Positions 25,777 through 35,186 of a stretch of DNA of 56,474 bases are shown piece after piece. Below the pieces are notes generated by a model that ran no database searches, was not told where the DNA came from, and was given only the letters and a program-made list of their open reading frames with translations. The position numbers were made by a program, and so were the translations under genes. The stretch is from the NCBI GenBank assembly GCA_021372355.1, contig JAJFUQ010000104.1:1-56474 (forward strand), in the 5' to 3' direction. Numbering within the stretch: position 1 is the first letter of the stretch; each line of letters opens with the position of its first letter. The DNA is from Nocardiaceae bacterium. GTDB taxonomy: Bacteria > Actinomycetota > Actinomycetes > Mycobacteriales > Mycobacteriaceae.

Positions 25777-26534
25777 CGATCGAACACTCCTTGGGCGCGT
25801 TGGCTGGCGAGACCGTTGACCCAGAGATCTCCGTCAGCCTCGTCGAATTGTCCCATTTGCTGGGCCCGCTGGTACGCACGGAATTGGGTCTTGGTGGACG
25901 CGACCGCGTACTCCGGCTGGTCGGCAAGGCGGGCCGCGAGTGCGGCGATCGTCTCATCGAGCTGATCTGCCGGAACCACTCGGTGCAACAGCGCGAGCTG
26001 CTCCGCGCGCGTTGCCGGCACCGCACTACCCAACAGCACCAGTTCCCGGGCGCGCGCGCTTCCGATCTCGCTGATCAAGCGAGGCAGAACACCCCACGTG
26101 AGGGGCATACCGAGCTCGACCTCTGGAAGTCTGAAGCTCGCGTCCTCACTTCCCACCCGGAAGTCACATGCCAACGCCAGGGCAGCGCCGCCGCCGATCG
26201 CGTACCCGTGAACGCGCGCAATGGTGAGGGCCTCACAATCCTGAATCGCTTCGATCGCTCGCCTACCCACCTGCGAAACCCACTTGCGCTCGCGTTCACT
26301 TCCACCGCCGAGCCCCGGCGGATTGCGTCGATCCGCTCCGGCACAAAACGTGGGACCACGCCCGCCCAGAACCACGACCTTGATGTCGAATCGTGTCTGC
26401 AGGCTCGAGAACAGTGCCGCGATGCCCTCGAGCATCCGGTCGTCCAATGCGTTCCGCGCTTCGGGCCGATTAAGCCAAACGTGCAGCGTCGAGCCATGTT
26501 GTACGACTTCGAACGGGTCACCTCGAGTGGGCAT
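25773..26534 (-). CDS. Enoyl-CoA hydratase/isomerase-family protein
   Basis: A 253-residue crotonase-fold protein. It has VWLNRPEARNALDDRM, the first oxyanion element in GPTFCAGADRR, the second in VHGYAIGGGAALALACDFR, and RLPEVELGMPLTWGVLPRL in the active-site helix. Members hydrate or isomerise enoyl-CoA in beta-oxidation. ATG 26534 is preferred because GGAG lies 8 nt upstream; a GTG two codons earlier is possible. The palindromic 18-mer at 26553-26570 lies just downstream of a TAACGT -10-like hexamer and so would block transcription. Confidence 0.9.
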   Translation of the reverse strand: MPTRGDPFEVVQHGSTLHVWLNRPEARNALDDRMLEGIAALFSSLQTRFDIKVVVLGGRGPTFCAGADRRNPPGLGGGSERERKWVSQVGRRAIEAIQDCEALTIARVHGYAIGGGAALALACDFRVGSEDASFRLPEVELGMPLTWGVLPRLISEIGSARARELVLLGSAVPATRAEQLALLHRVVPADQLDETIAALAARLADQPEYAVASTKTQFRAYQRAQQMGQFDEADGDLWVNGLASQRAQGVFDR

Positions 26535-26552
26535 CTTCACAACTCCGATCCT

Positions 26553-26571
26553 TGGACGGACTCATCCGTCC
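26553..26571. promoter_or_regulatory. TetR operator copy 2 upstream of echA-patatin operon
   Basis: The 18-mer is identical to 24176-24193. Here the palindrome is one base longer per arm (GGACGGA CTCA TCCGTCC, 26554-26571). It lies in the echA 5' region, 20-37 nt before its ATG, and about 80 nt before lhr on the other strand. Confidence 0.65.
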
Positions 26572-26650
26572 GTTCTACGTTAGACCCGCGCGAACGGGGC
26601 GCCCACGAGGTACCCGCCGCACTTGTCAGTGGTCCGACCACAATGGAGAT

Positions 26651-29600
26651 GTGCTCACCGAGTTCTCCGCGCCCACCCGTGAATGGTTCACGGGTGCCTT
26701 CCCCGGCGCCACACCCGCGCAACTCGGTGCCTGGAAGTCGATCGCAGCGGGCGATCACACTCTCGTCGTCGCCCCGACCGGCTCGGGAAAGACGTTGTCG
26801 GCCTTCTTGTGGGCGATCGATCAGCTCGCTCGCGGCGAGCGATCGGGCGAGGAAACCCAGGTTCTTTACATCTCGCCGTTGAAGGCGCTCGCGGTCGACG
26901 TCGAACGCAACCTTCGGTCACCGCTCGTGGGCATCACCCAGACCGCGAAGCGCATCGGCAGCGAGATCCCGAACATCACGGTCGGCGTGCGGTCCGGAGA
27001 CACCGATTCGGCGACCCGCAGTCGTCTCGTCCGCAATCCACCCGACATCCTCATCACGACGCCCGAGTCGTTGTTCCTCATGCTCACGTCGAACGCCCGC
27101 GAGACTCTGCGCTCGGTGCGGACGGTGATCGTCGACGAGGTCCACGCCGTCGCGGGCACGAAACGTGGCTCACACCTGGCAGTTTCACTGGCCCGGCTGG
27201 ACCGGCTGATGGAACGTCCAGCTCAACGAATCGGCCTGTCGGCGACCGTCGAGCCCGCGGCCGAAGTCGGGCGATTCCTCACCGGTTCGGCGCCGATCAC
27301 GATCGTTCGCCCGCCCGCGCCCAAGACGTTCGATCTCACGGTCCGCGTGCCGGTTCCGGACATGACCGACCTCGACAACCCCGAAGGCTCGATCTGGCCG
27401 CATGTCGAGGAAGAGATCGTTTCGCTCGTCACCGAACACCAGTCGTCGATCGTTTTCGCCAACTCACGTCGACTGGCCGAGCGCCTGACCGCACGCCTGA
27501 ACGAGGTCTACGCGGAGACCGGCGCGACCGACACTCTCGCGCGCGCCCACCACGGTTCGGTCAGCAAGGAACAGCGCGCGATCATCGAAGACGACCTCAA
27601 ACGCGGCCGCCTGCGGTGCGTCGTGGCGACCTCGAGCCTCGAGCTGGGTATCGACATGGGTGCGGTCGATCTCGTCGTGCAAGTCGAGGCTCCGCCGTCG
27701 GTGGCGAGCGGCCTGCAGCGCGTCGGCCGCGCGGGCCACCAGGTCGGCGAGGTTTCGCGCGGGGTTCTGTTCCCCAAGCATCGCGCGGATGTCCTGCACT
27801 GCGCGGTGACGTCGATGCGGATGACCGCCGGCAAGATCGAGGCGCTGGCCATCCCCACGAATCCGCTCGACATCCTCGCGCAGCACACGGTTGCCGCCGC
27901 GGCCCTCGACGAGCTCGACGTCGACGAGTGGTTCGAGACCGTGCGGTCGACGGGCAGTTTTGCCACACTTCCCCGCTCCGCCTACGACGCAACGCTCGAT
28001 CTGCTGTCGGGCAAATACCCGTCGAGCGACTTCGCGGAGTTGCGACCACGCATCGTGTGGGATCGCGACAACGGCACGCTCACCGGCCGGCCCGGGGCGC
28101 AACGTCTCGCGGTCACGTCCGGCGGTGCGATTCCGGACCGCGGCATGTTCGCGGTCTACCTCGTCGGCGACAACAACGGCCGCATCGGCGAACTCGACGA
28201 GGAGATGGTCTACGAATCGCGGGTCAGCGATGTGTTCGCGCTGGGTGCCACGAGCTGGCGCATCGAGGAGATCACTCACGATCGCGTGCTCGTGAGCCCC
28301 GCCCCCGGGCTCCCCGGTCGCTTGCCGTTCTGGCACGGCGACGGCCTCGGGCGACCAGCGGAACTCGGCGCGGCGCTGGGCGCCTTCGTCCGGCAGGACC
28401 GCGTCGACATCGAGGCCCAAGCGCTGGCAGCCGGCCTCGACCAGAACGCCGTCGGAAATCTGATGGCCCTCCTCGATGAGCAACGGGAGTCGACCGGTCA
28501 CGTACCGTCGGATCGCACTTTCGTCGTCGAACGATTCCGCGACGAACTCGGCGACTGGCGGCTCATCCTGCACTCCCCGCTGGGCCTCGCGGTCCACGCG
28601 CCATGGGCGTTGGCGGTCGGGGCGCGCCTGCGCGACAGTCTCGGCATCGACATGGCACCGACCGCATCCGACGACGGCATCGTCGTTCGGCTCCCGGACA
28701 CGTCCGACCGTCCGCCGGGCGCGGAACTGTTCCTGTTCTCGGCCGACGAGATCGACGCGATCGTCACCGAACAGGTCGGCGCCTCAGCGCTTTTCGCATC
28801 TAGATTCCGGGAGTGCGCAGCGCGCGCCCTCCTGCTTCCGCGCCGCGATCCGGGCAAGCGGGCGCCTCTGTGGCAGCAGCGGCAGCGGGCGGCGCAGTTG
28901 CTCGATGTGGCGCGCAAATACCCGGACTTCCCGATCCTTCACGAGACCGTCCGCGAGTGCCTCAAGGACGTCTACGACCTCCCCGCATTGACCTCGTTGA
29001 TGTCGCGCATCGAGCAGCGAAAGGTCCGGCTCGTCGAGGTCGAGACGCCGACGCCGTCGCCCTATGCGAAGTCACTGCTCTTCGACTACGTCGGCACCTT
29101 CATGTACGAAGGCGACAATCCGCTCGCCGAACGTCGGGCGGCGGCACTCTCGCTCGACACCGCGTTGCTGGCGGAACTTCTCGGCCGGGTCGAGTTGCGC
29201 GAATTGCTCGATCCGAACGTCGTCGCCGAGGTCGAGGCGCAACTGCAGCGCCTCGCCGACGACCGGAAGGCGCGCGACGCGGAAAGCGTCGCCGATCTTC
29301 TTCGCGTACTCGGACCGATGACGCTCGAAGAGATCTCCGCACGCTCGACGGAACCGGCGGGTCCGTGGCTCGCGGAACTCAGCCGCCAGCGGCGCGTGAT
29401 CGAGGTGTCGTACGCCGGGTCTCGCTGGTGGACCGCGGTCGAAGACGCGAGCCGGCTCCGCGACGCGCTCGGTGTCCCGCTTCCCGTGGGCACGCCCGTC
29501 GCCTTCCTCGATCCGGTCGCCGATCCCCTGACCGACCTCATCAGCCGCTTCGCCCGCACCCACGGCCCGTTCACCACCGCCGACGTGGCCACCCGGTTCT

Positions 29601-30988
29601 CGCTCGGACCGGCCGTTGTCGCACCGATTCTGCGCCGATTGGCCGGCGAGAAGCGCGTCATCGAAGGCGAGTTCCGACCCGGCGCGGCCGGCAGCGAATG
29701 GTGCGATGGCGACGTTCTCAAGCGGCTGCGTCGCCGCAGCCTCGCGGCCGCGCGCGCTGAGGTCGAGCCCGTGGCGCAGGAAGCGCTCGTTCGGTTCCTG
29801 CCCGCGTGGCAGTACGTCGGCGAGAACCTGCGTGGCGTCGACGGTGTGGCCGCAGTGATCGAGCAGCTTGCCGGGGTTCCGATTCCGGCCTCCGCCCTGG
29901 AGCCCCTCGTCTTGTCGAGCCGTGTCCGCGACTACTCACCCGCGATGCTCGACGAGCTCATGTCATCCGGTGAGGTCGTGTGGTCGGGCAGTGGCTCGAT
30001 CACCGAAACCGACGGTTGGATTCGCCTGCACCTCGCCGACCAGGTCCCGGTGACACTCGGTGAACCAGCCGCGATCGACCTGTCCGAGACGCAGGCGCGG
30101 ATCATCGAGACATTGTCCGGCGGCGGCGGGTACTTCTTCCGGCAGCTGTCCGACTCCCTCGGCATGACCGACGACAATGCCCTGGTCACGGCGTTGTGGG
30201 AGCTCGTCTGGGCGGGCCTCGTCACCGGCGACACGTTCAATCCGGTACGCGCGAAGATGGCGGGCAAAGCACCGACATCGCACCGTCAGCCCATCCGTCG
30301 CGGCACGCGGATTCCGCGCGCCGCCCTACCGACTCGGAAGGGACCGCCGACGGTCGGCGGCCGGTGGTCCCTACTCCCGGCTCCAGAAGCTGACCCGACC
30401 CGTCGGGCACAGTCGATCGCCGAGCTGCTGCTCGAGCGATACGGCGTCCTCACGAAAGGCGCCGTCGCCACCGAGGGCGTGACGGGCGGGTTCGCCCTGA
30501 TGTACAAGGTGCTCACGGAGTTCGAAGACCGCGGTCGATGCCGTCGCGGCTACTTCGTCAACGGGCTCGGCGGCGCCCAGTTCGCAACGGCGAACGCGGT
30601 CGATCGTCTGCGCGGTTCGGAGGAGTCGAAGGCTGTTGCGCTCGCGGCGGCCGACCCGGCGAATCCGTTTGGTGCCGCGCTGTCGTGGCCACAATTGGAA
30701 GGCCATCGTCCAGGGCGCAAGGCGGGTTCGATGGTCGTCCTCGCCAACGGCAACCTCGTGCTCTATCTCGAGCGCGGCGGCAAGACGATGCTCACGTTCA
30801 CCGAAGATGCGGAACTCCTGCTACCCGCGGCGGCCGCGCTGACGGATCTGGTGAAGAAACGTCGGGTCGACAAGCTCGTCATCGAACGGATCGACGGTGT
30901 CAGCACACACGAGAGCTCACTGTCGTCGCTCCTCGTCGACGCCGGATTCGCCGCGACCCCGCGCGGTCTTCGGATGCGGAGCATGTGA
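26651..30988 (+). CDS. lhr: Lhr-family ATP-dependent DNA helicase
   Basis: A 1445-residue superfamily 2 helicase of full Lhr length. Motif I is VVAPTGSGKTLSAFLWAID, motif II VDEVHAV, motif III LSATV and motif VI QRVGRAGHQVGEVSRG. A long C-terminal winged-helix/beta-barrel region follows, ending AATPRGLRMRSM. The mycobacterial Lhr enzyme unwinds 3'-tailed RNA-DNA hybrids in DNA repair. GTG 26651 has GGAG 5 nt upstream. Its TGA overlaps the ATG of the adjacent nei gene (TGATG), so the two are coupled. Confidence 0.95.
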   Translation: MLTEFSAPTREWFTGAFPGATPAQLGAWKSIAAGDHTLVVAPTGSGKTLSAFLWAIDQLARGERSGEETQVLYISPLKALAVDVERNLRSPLVGITQTAKRIGSEIPNITVGVRSGDTDSATRSRLVRNPPDILITTPESLFLMLTSNARETLRSVRTVIVDEVHAVAGTKRGSHLAVSLARLDRLMERPAQRIGLSATVEPAAEVGRFLTGSAPITIVRPPAPKTFDLTVRVPVPDMTDLDNPEGSIWPHVEEEIVSLVTEHQSSIVFANSRRLAERLTARLNEVYAETGATDTLARAHHGSVSKEQRAIIEDDLKRGRLRCVVATSSLELGIDMGAVDLVVQVEAPPSVASGLQRVGRAGHQVGEVSRGVLFPKHRADVLHCAVTSMRMTAGKIEALAIPTNPLDILAQHTVAAAALDELDVDEWFETVRSTGSFATLPRSAYDATLDLLSGKYPSSDFAELRPRIVWDRDNGTLTGRPGAQRLAVTSGGAIPDRGMFAVYLVGDNNGRIGELDEEMVYESRVSDVFALGATSWRIEEITHDRVLVSPAPGLPGRLPFWHGDGLGRPAELGAALGAFVRQDRVDIEAQALAAGLDQNAVGNLMALLDEQRESTGHVPSDRTFVVERFRDELGDWRLILHSPLGLAVHAPWALAVGARLRDSLGIDMAPTASDDGIVVRLPDTSDRPPGAELFLFSADEIDAIVTEQVGASALFASRFRECAARALLLPRRDPGKRAPLWQQRQRAAQLLDVARKYPDFPILHETVRECLKDVYDLPALTSLMSRIEQRKVRLVEVETPTPSPYAKSLLFDYVGTFMYEGDNPLAERRAAALSLDTALLAELLGRVELRELLDPNVVAEVEAQLQRLADDRKARDAESVADLLRVLGPMTLEEISARSTEPAGPWLAELSRQRRVIEVSYAGSRWWTAVEDASRLRDALGVPLPVGTPVAFLDPVADPLTDLISRFARTHGPFTTADVATRFSLGPAVVAPILRRLAGEKRVIEGEFRPGAAGSEWCDGDVLKRLRRRSLAAARAEVEPVAQEALVRFLPAWQYVGENLRGVDGVAAVIEQLAGVPIPASALEPLVLSSRVRDYSPAMLDELMSSGEVVWSGSGSITETDGWIRLHLADQVPVTLGEPAAIDLSETQARIIETLSGGGGYFFRQLSDSLGMTDDNALVTALWELVWAGLVTGDTFNPVRAKMAGKAPTSHRQPIRRGTRIPRAALPTRKGPPTVGGRWSLLPAPEADPTRRAQSIAELLLERYGVLTKGAVATEGVTGGFALMYKVLTEFEDRGRCRRGYFVNGLGGAQFATANAVDRLRGSEESKAVALAAADPANPFGAALSWPQLEGHRPGRKAGSMVVLANGNLVLYLERGGKTMLTFTEDAELLLPAAAALTDLVKKRRVDKLVIERIDGVSTHESSLSSLLVDAGFAATPRGLRMRSM

Positions 30989-31737
30989 TGCCCGAAGGTG
31001 ACGTGGTGTGGCATGCCGCCGCCCGACTGAACCGGGCACTTGCCGGAAAGACGTTGACCAAGAGCGACTTCCGCGTCCCTCGCTATGCGACGCTCGACTT
31101 GCGGGGACGAACGGTCGACGAGACGGTGAGTCGCGGCAAGCATCTACTGACCCGCATCGGTGACGTCACCGTGCACACGCATCTCAAGATGGAAGGCGTG
31201 TGGCGGGTGTTCACGCCCGGCCAACGCTGGAATCGACCGGCACATCAAGCGCGCCTCATTCTCGCGACGGCGGAGCACCAGGCTGTCGGCTTCGCGCTCG
31301 GGATCGTCGAGGTGCTTCCCCGGGCGAAGGAGGAAGACGTCGTCGGCCACCTCGGCCCCGATCTTCTCGGCGCTGATTGGGATCCCGAAGAGGCTGCGCG
31401 CAGGCTCTTGAGCAATCCGGAGAGACCGCTCGGACTGGCCCTTCTGGACCAGACGAATCTCGCTGGAATCGGCAACATCTACCGGAGCGAGATCTGCTGG
31501 GTTTCGCGGGTCGATCCGCGCATCCCGGTCGGAGAGGTCGAAGACCTTCCGGCCCTCATCAACAACGCGCACGACGTTCTCATGTCGGCGACCCACCAGC
31601 CGCCGTGGCGACCGCGCGCCTATCAACGAACCAATACGCCGTGCCGGCGCTGCGGTACCGGCATTGTGTCCGCAGCGCTGGCCGACGATCCGACGAACCA
31701 GCGGCACGTGTGGTTCTGTCCGAAGTGCCAGCGCTGA
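30988..31737 (+). CDS. nei: Nei/Fpg-family DNA glycosylase (endonuclease VIII-like)
   Basis: A 249-residue base-excision repair glycosylase/AP lyase. The catalytic N-terminal Pro-Glu is in MPEGDVVWHAA, with a Lys in SRGKHLLTRIG. The helix-two-turn-helix is QTNLAGIGNIYRSEICW, and a C-terminal zinc finger has four Cys (CRRCGTG...VWFCPKC). The ATG overlaps the lhr stop by one base, so damage removal and helicase functions are made together, as in M. tuberculosis (lhr Rv3296, nei Rv3297). Confidence 0.94.
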   Translation: MPEGDVVWHAAARLNRALAGKTLTKSDFRVPRYATLDLRGRTVDETVSRGKHLLTRIGDVTVHTHLKMEGVWRVFTPGQRWNRPAHQARLILATAEHQAVGFALGIVEVLPRAKEEDVVGHLGPDLLGADWDPEEAARRLLSNPERPLGLALLDQTNLAGIGNIYRSEICWVSRVDPRIPVGEVEDLPALINNAHDVLMSATHQPPWRPRAYQRTNTPCRRCGTGIVSAALADDPTNQRHVWFCPKCQR

Positions 31738-31810
31738 TGACACGACCCAGTGAATACTTGCCCTACCGCTGATCGCCGAAGCCCCGGCAATCGCGACGTC
31801 TGGAGTGTCA

Positions 31811-32329
31811 ATGAGCGAGCCGATCGATCCGCCGCGGCACGGCCCGCCAGACGATGACGACCTGGTCATTCCGATGAACAGCGTGCCGAATGTCCTGCAC
31901 GAAGGCGAGTCCAGCGGCGTTTTCACCGGTCTTCTCGACGTGCGGTTCCGGAAGATCAACGCCGTCCGGATGGCGCCGCTCGCCTACGTGTCCGTGACCA
32001 TTCTTTCCGGAGCAGGCTGCATTCTTCTCGACATCGTCGCCTTTCGGCATTCGACGATCGTCGGCATCATCACGTCATTCCTGATCACGCCGGCACTGTT
32101 CGTCACCCTCGTGATCCTGGCGCGTTTCGTGCTCGAGTTCATGCTGTCGCTCCTGGTGCTGCCGTCGCATCTGACGCAGGTCACCAACTCCGTGTTGGGC
32201 ATTCTGGGCACGACCACGACGATCGTCGGAACGACCACCGACATCTCGAGCGACACCGCACATCTCGGGATCATGCACCCGCTGAAGAAAATCCGGCTTT
32301 CCAAGCGCAAGCGGATCGTGCCGTACTGA
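31811..32329 (+). CDS. DUF4282-type two-helix membrane protein
   Basis: A 172-residue protein. An acidic, Pro-rich N-terminus is followed by GLLDVRFRKINAVRMAPLAYVSVTILSG, which leads into the first transmembrane helix, and by a second helix (IITSFLITPALFVTLVILARFVLEF). The LLDxxF...T..l..l.Y element is typical of DUF4282. The C-terminus is basic (KIRLSKRKRIVPY). ATG 31811 has GGAG 6 nt upstream. The function is unknown. It stops 1 nt before the convergent phosphoesterase stop. Confidence 0.75.
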   Translation: MSEPIDPPRHGPPDDDDLVIPMNSVPNVLHEGESSGVFTGLLDVRFRKINAVRMAPLAYVSVTILSGAGCILLDIVAFRHSTIVGIITSFLITPALFVTLVILARFVLEFMLSLLVLPSHLTQVTNSVLGILGTTTTIVGTTTDISSDTAHLGIMHPLKKIRLSKRKRIVPY

Positions 32330-32330
32330 G

Positions 32331-33815
32331 CTAGTGACAGGTGATCGTTCCGCTGTCGGTGAACGATCCTCCCGCGGGGACGAACGCATAGTCGGCGCTG
32401 TTTGCTCGCAGCGTGAACTTCACGACGCCGTGTGTGTCGCTGTTGCGAGCCACGCTGTTCGCCTGAATGGTGCCGAACGGATAGAAGCCTGCGCCTCCCG
32501 TGCCGACGACGAACTGAACGATGCCCTTGGTCTTGTCCGCTCCACCATTCGGATCCTGCGGCGCGAACCGCTCGTACTGGTGGTTGTGACCGGTGACCAC
32601 CACGTCGGCGTTCGCGTCGTAGAGAGCCTGGTAGAGGGACCGCGTAGCGCGGTTCGGTGCGTGGTTGGCGCCCGAGGTGAACAGCGGTTGATGCCAGTAG
32701 GCCAACGTGCATGGCTTCTTCGATGCGGCCAGGTCAGACCGCAGCCAGGTCTCCTGCGCCGAGCCGGAACCCATGTTCACCTCGGAGTTGAGCGACACGA
32801 TATGCCAGTTGCCGAGATCGTAGGAGTAGTACCCCTGACCTGACGGGCCCGCCTGCGATCCGAAGTACTGGTAGTACCCCGCAGCGCCCGAGGTCTCGTA
32901 TTCGTGGTTGCCGGGTGCGGGGCGGGTACGCGACTTGAACGCTCCCCAGGTCGGCTGGTAGTTCGAATTGTAGTTGTTCATCGATCCGCTGTCGTAAGCG
33001 TTGTCGCCTGCGGTGAACACGGTCGCGTTCGGCATCCCCTTGATCAGCTCGGCGGTGACCGCGGCGCCGTTCCCGCCGTCGGCGATGTCGCCCGCCCCGA
33101 CGAGTACCGGGTCGGCCGTGGTCGGGGGCGCAGGCGGATTCTGCGCTGCCGTCGTCGGCGTGGTCGTCGCCGCAGCTGGCACGGTCGACGCTGGCACGGT
33201 CGACGCGGCAGCAGTTGTGATCACCAACTGCGGGGCATTCGCACCGCTTTCCTTCGAGTCGTAGTCGGCACTGTCGCTGCTGGTGGACGAGCCTCCGATA
33301 CTGATCACCGAGCCCGGTGCAACCTTGCCCGTCAGATCGAGTTCGACCCAGGTGTTGCGCGTGACCTGCCCCAACGTGCCGAGCGGCGGCCCGGCGGCGG
33401 ATGGCTGGTTGCCGTAGGTGACCCCGGCCGGGCTCCAGTTGTGATCGCTCATCAACGTGAAGGTTCCACCGCTGGCGCTGCCGGCGTTTTCGTCGTCAGC
33501 GACGTGCAGGCGCAACTTCGCACTGGTGATCGTGCCCGTCACAGCGGACAGATCGAACTTCAGGAAGAGGTTCTTGATCTCTTGGGAAGGCGCCAGCGAT
33601 CCCAACAGGCTCGACGGTTGAACCACGCTCAGGCGAGTCGAATCGCCATAGTTGGTCGTCGGAAGAAGGCTGTCGACGTACGTGTCCGCCGTTGGGGTGA
33701 GTGTCGTCGTCGCGGCCGAAGCACACGGGCTGTCGACGACAAGTATCGTTCCGGCCACTGCGGCAACCGCGGCGATCGCGACTCCGCTAGCGGCCCGGGT
33801 GTTCCGAGCCAGCAT
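32331..33815 (-). CDS. Secreted metallophosphoesterase with N-terminal DNRLRE domain
   Basis: A 494-residue exported protein. A signal peptide (GVAIAAVAAVAGTILVVDSPCASA) precedes a DNRLRE-type beta-sandwich (~37-190; ADTYVDSLLPTTNYGDSTRLSV, KNLFLKFDLSAV, WSPAGVTYGNQP). A Thr/Pro/Ala linker follows (PTTAAQNPPAPPTTA), then a purple-acid-phosphatase-like domain with metal motifs GAGDIAD, GDNAYDSG, GNHEY and VTGHNHQYERF. It probably hydrolyses phosphate esters at the cell surface. ATG 33815 was chosen for its signal sequence and GGAG about 10 nt upstream; another ATG is at 33848. Confidence 0.9.
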   Translation of the reverse strand: MLARNTRAASGVAIAAVAAVAGTILVVDSPCASAATTTLTPTADTYVDSLLPTTNYGDSTRLSVVQPSSLLGSLAPSQEIKNLFLKFDLSAVTGTITSAKLRLHVADDENAGSASGGTFTLMSDHNWSPAGVTYGNQPSAAGPPLGTLGQVTRNTWVELDLTGKVAPGSVISIGGSSTSSDSADYDSKESGANAPQLVITTAAASTVPASTVPAAATTTPTTAAQNPPAPPTTADPVLVGAGDIADGGNGAAVTAELIKGMPNATVFTAGDNAYDSGSMNNYNSNYQPTWGAFKSRTRPAPGNHEYETSGAAGYYQYFGSQAGPSGQGYYSYDLGNWHIVSLNSEVNMGSGSAQETWLRSDLAASKKPCTLAYWHQPLFTSGANHAPNRATRSLYQALYDANADVVVTGHNHQYERFAPQDPNGGADKTKGIVQFVVGTGGAGFYPFGTIQANSVARNSDTHGVVKFTLRANSADYAFVPAGGSFTDSGTITCH

Positions 33816-33956
33816 GGGTTGGTAGCTCCAATCGGGCTCGACGCCCATGGGGTTCACCGCCGCGTCGCAGCCTACGATGCGTTGACCTGCATTTACGTGA
33901 CCCACACCGGGCGCGGCCCGAGAAAAACACCCCTTGATTGGCCTAGGGTGCTTCTC

Positions 33957-35186
33957 GTGTACCTGTCGACGGTGTCGCGGCCGGTCTCCGAAAACGGGGG
34001 TCGCGTCCACAGTCGAGTGGCGGCAAACGTCTTCGCCCTCGGCACCGTCAGCCTCGTCACCGACATCTCCTCGGAGATGGTGACCGCGATTCTGCCGGTG
34101 TATCTCGTAGTGGGACTGCACCTTTCACCCGCCGCCTACGGCGTCCTCGATGGGCTCTACACGGGAGCGACCGCGCTCCTGCGAATCGTCGGCGGCCTGG
34201 TGGCGGACCGAACTCAACGCCGCAAGCTCGTCGCCGGGGTCGGTTACGCGACGTCCGCCCTGATGAAACCGGCGCTACTGCTCGTCGGACCTTCGGCGGC
34301 GGGGATCGGAGCGGTGATCGCCTTCGACCGCGCTGGCAAGGGCCTTCGAAGTGCCCCTCGCGATGCGCTGATCACCCTGTCGTCGGCGCCTGAGGGCCTC
34401 GGCCGCGCCTTCGGCGTTCATCGGGCGATGGATAGCGCGGGAGCTTTCCTCGGGCCCCTTGTCGCGCTCGGGGTTCTGGCGATGAGCGGCCAGTCGTTCG
34501 ACGCGGTTTTCGTTGCCAGCTTCTGCATCGCGACTCTGGCCGTGGTGCTGCTCGGGCTCTATGTCCGGGACCAGCGCGACCCGCTCGCACCGAGCGGCAC
34601 GGTGTCGCTGCGCTCGTTCCGTGCACTCGTCGCCGACCCGGCAGTGCGCCGGATCATCCTGGCCGCCAGCGTGCTGGGGCTCGTCACCGTGGGCGATGGC
34701 TTCATCTACCTCTTGTTGCAGAAGCGCGAAGACCTCAGCATCGCGTGGTTCCCCCTTCTCGCGGTCGGCACGAACCTCGCCTATCTGCTGCTTGCGGCTC
34801 CATTCGGCGCCTTGGCGGACCGAGTCGGTCGGGTGCGCGTGATGCTCGGCGGCTATGTCGCGCTCGCGCTCGTCTACTTGCTGCTCTTCGGACCACTGAC
34901 GGGCTGGCCGATGCTCGTCGCCACGTTGTTCCTGCACGGCGTCTTCTACGCCGCGACCGACGGGGTTCTCATGGCCCTCGCCGGACCGCTGCTGCCGGAG
35001 CGGATGCGCACGACCGGCATCGCGATGATCCAGACCGCCCAGGCGCTGTGCTACCTGGTTTCGTCGGTCGCGTTCGGTTTGGCATGGCAGTTGTGGGGTG
35101 CCGTCCACGCTTGCCAGGTCGCGGCCGCGGCGGTCGCGATCACGATCGGAATGTCCGCACTTCTCCTTCGTCGACGGGTCGACTGA
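33957..35186 (+). CDS. Major facilitator superfamily transporter
   Basis: A 409-residue polytopic membrane protein with about 12 hydrophobic segments and the MFS loop motif GGLVADRTQRRKLVAG between helices 2 and 3 (repeated as ADRVGRVRVMLGG in the second half). LVTDISSEM at the start resembles a subgroup of uncharacterised MFS exporters. GTG 33957 has TAGGGT 13 nt upstream and no Shine-Dalgarno. Earlier in-frame sequence is antisense to the phosphoesterase gene. The next gene starts at the base after its stop. The substrate is unknown. Confidence 0.88.
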   Translation: MYLSTVSRPVSENGGRVHSRVAANVFALGTVSLVTDISSEMVTAILPVYLVVGLHLSPAAYGVLDGLYTGATALLRIVGGLVADRTQRRKLVAGVGYATSALMKPALLLVGPSAAGIGAVIAFDRAGKGLRSAPRDALITLSSAPEGLGRAFGVHRAMDSAGAFLGPLVALGVLAMSGQSFDAVFVASFCIATLAVVLLGLYVRDQRDPLAPSGTVSLRSFRALVADPAVRRIILAASVLGLVTVGDGFIYLLLQKREDLSIAWFPLLAVGTNLAYLLLAAPFGALADRVGRVRVMLGGYVALALVYLLLFGPLTGWPMLVATLFLHGVFYAATDGVLMALAGPLLPERMRTTGIAMIQTAQALCYLVSSVAFGLAWQLWGAVHACQVAAAAVAITIGMSALLLRRRVD

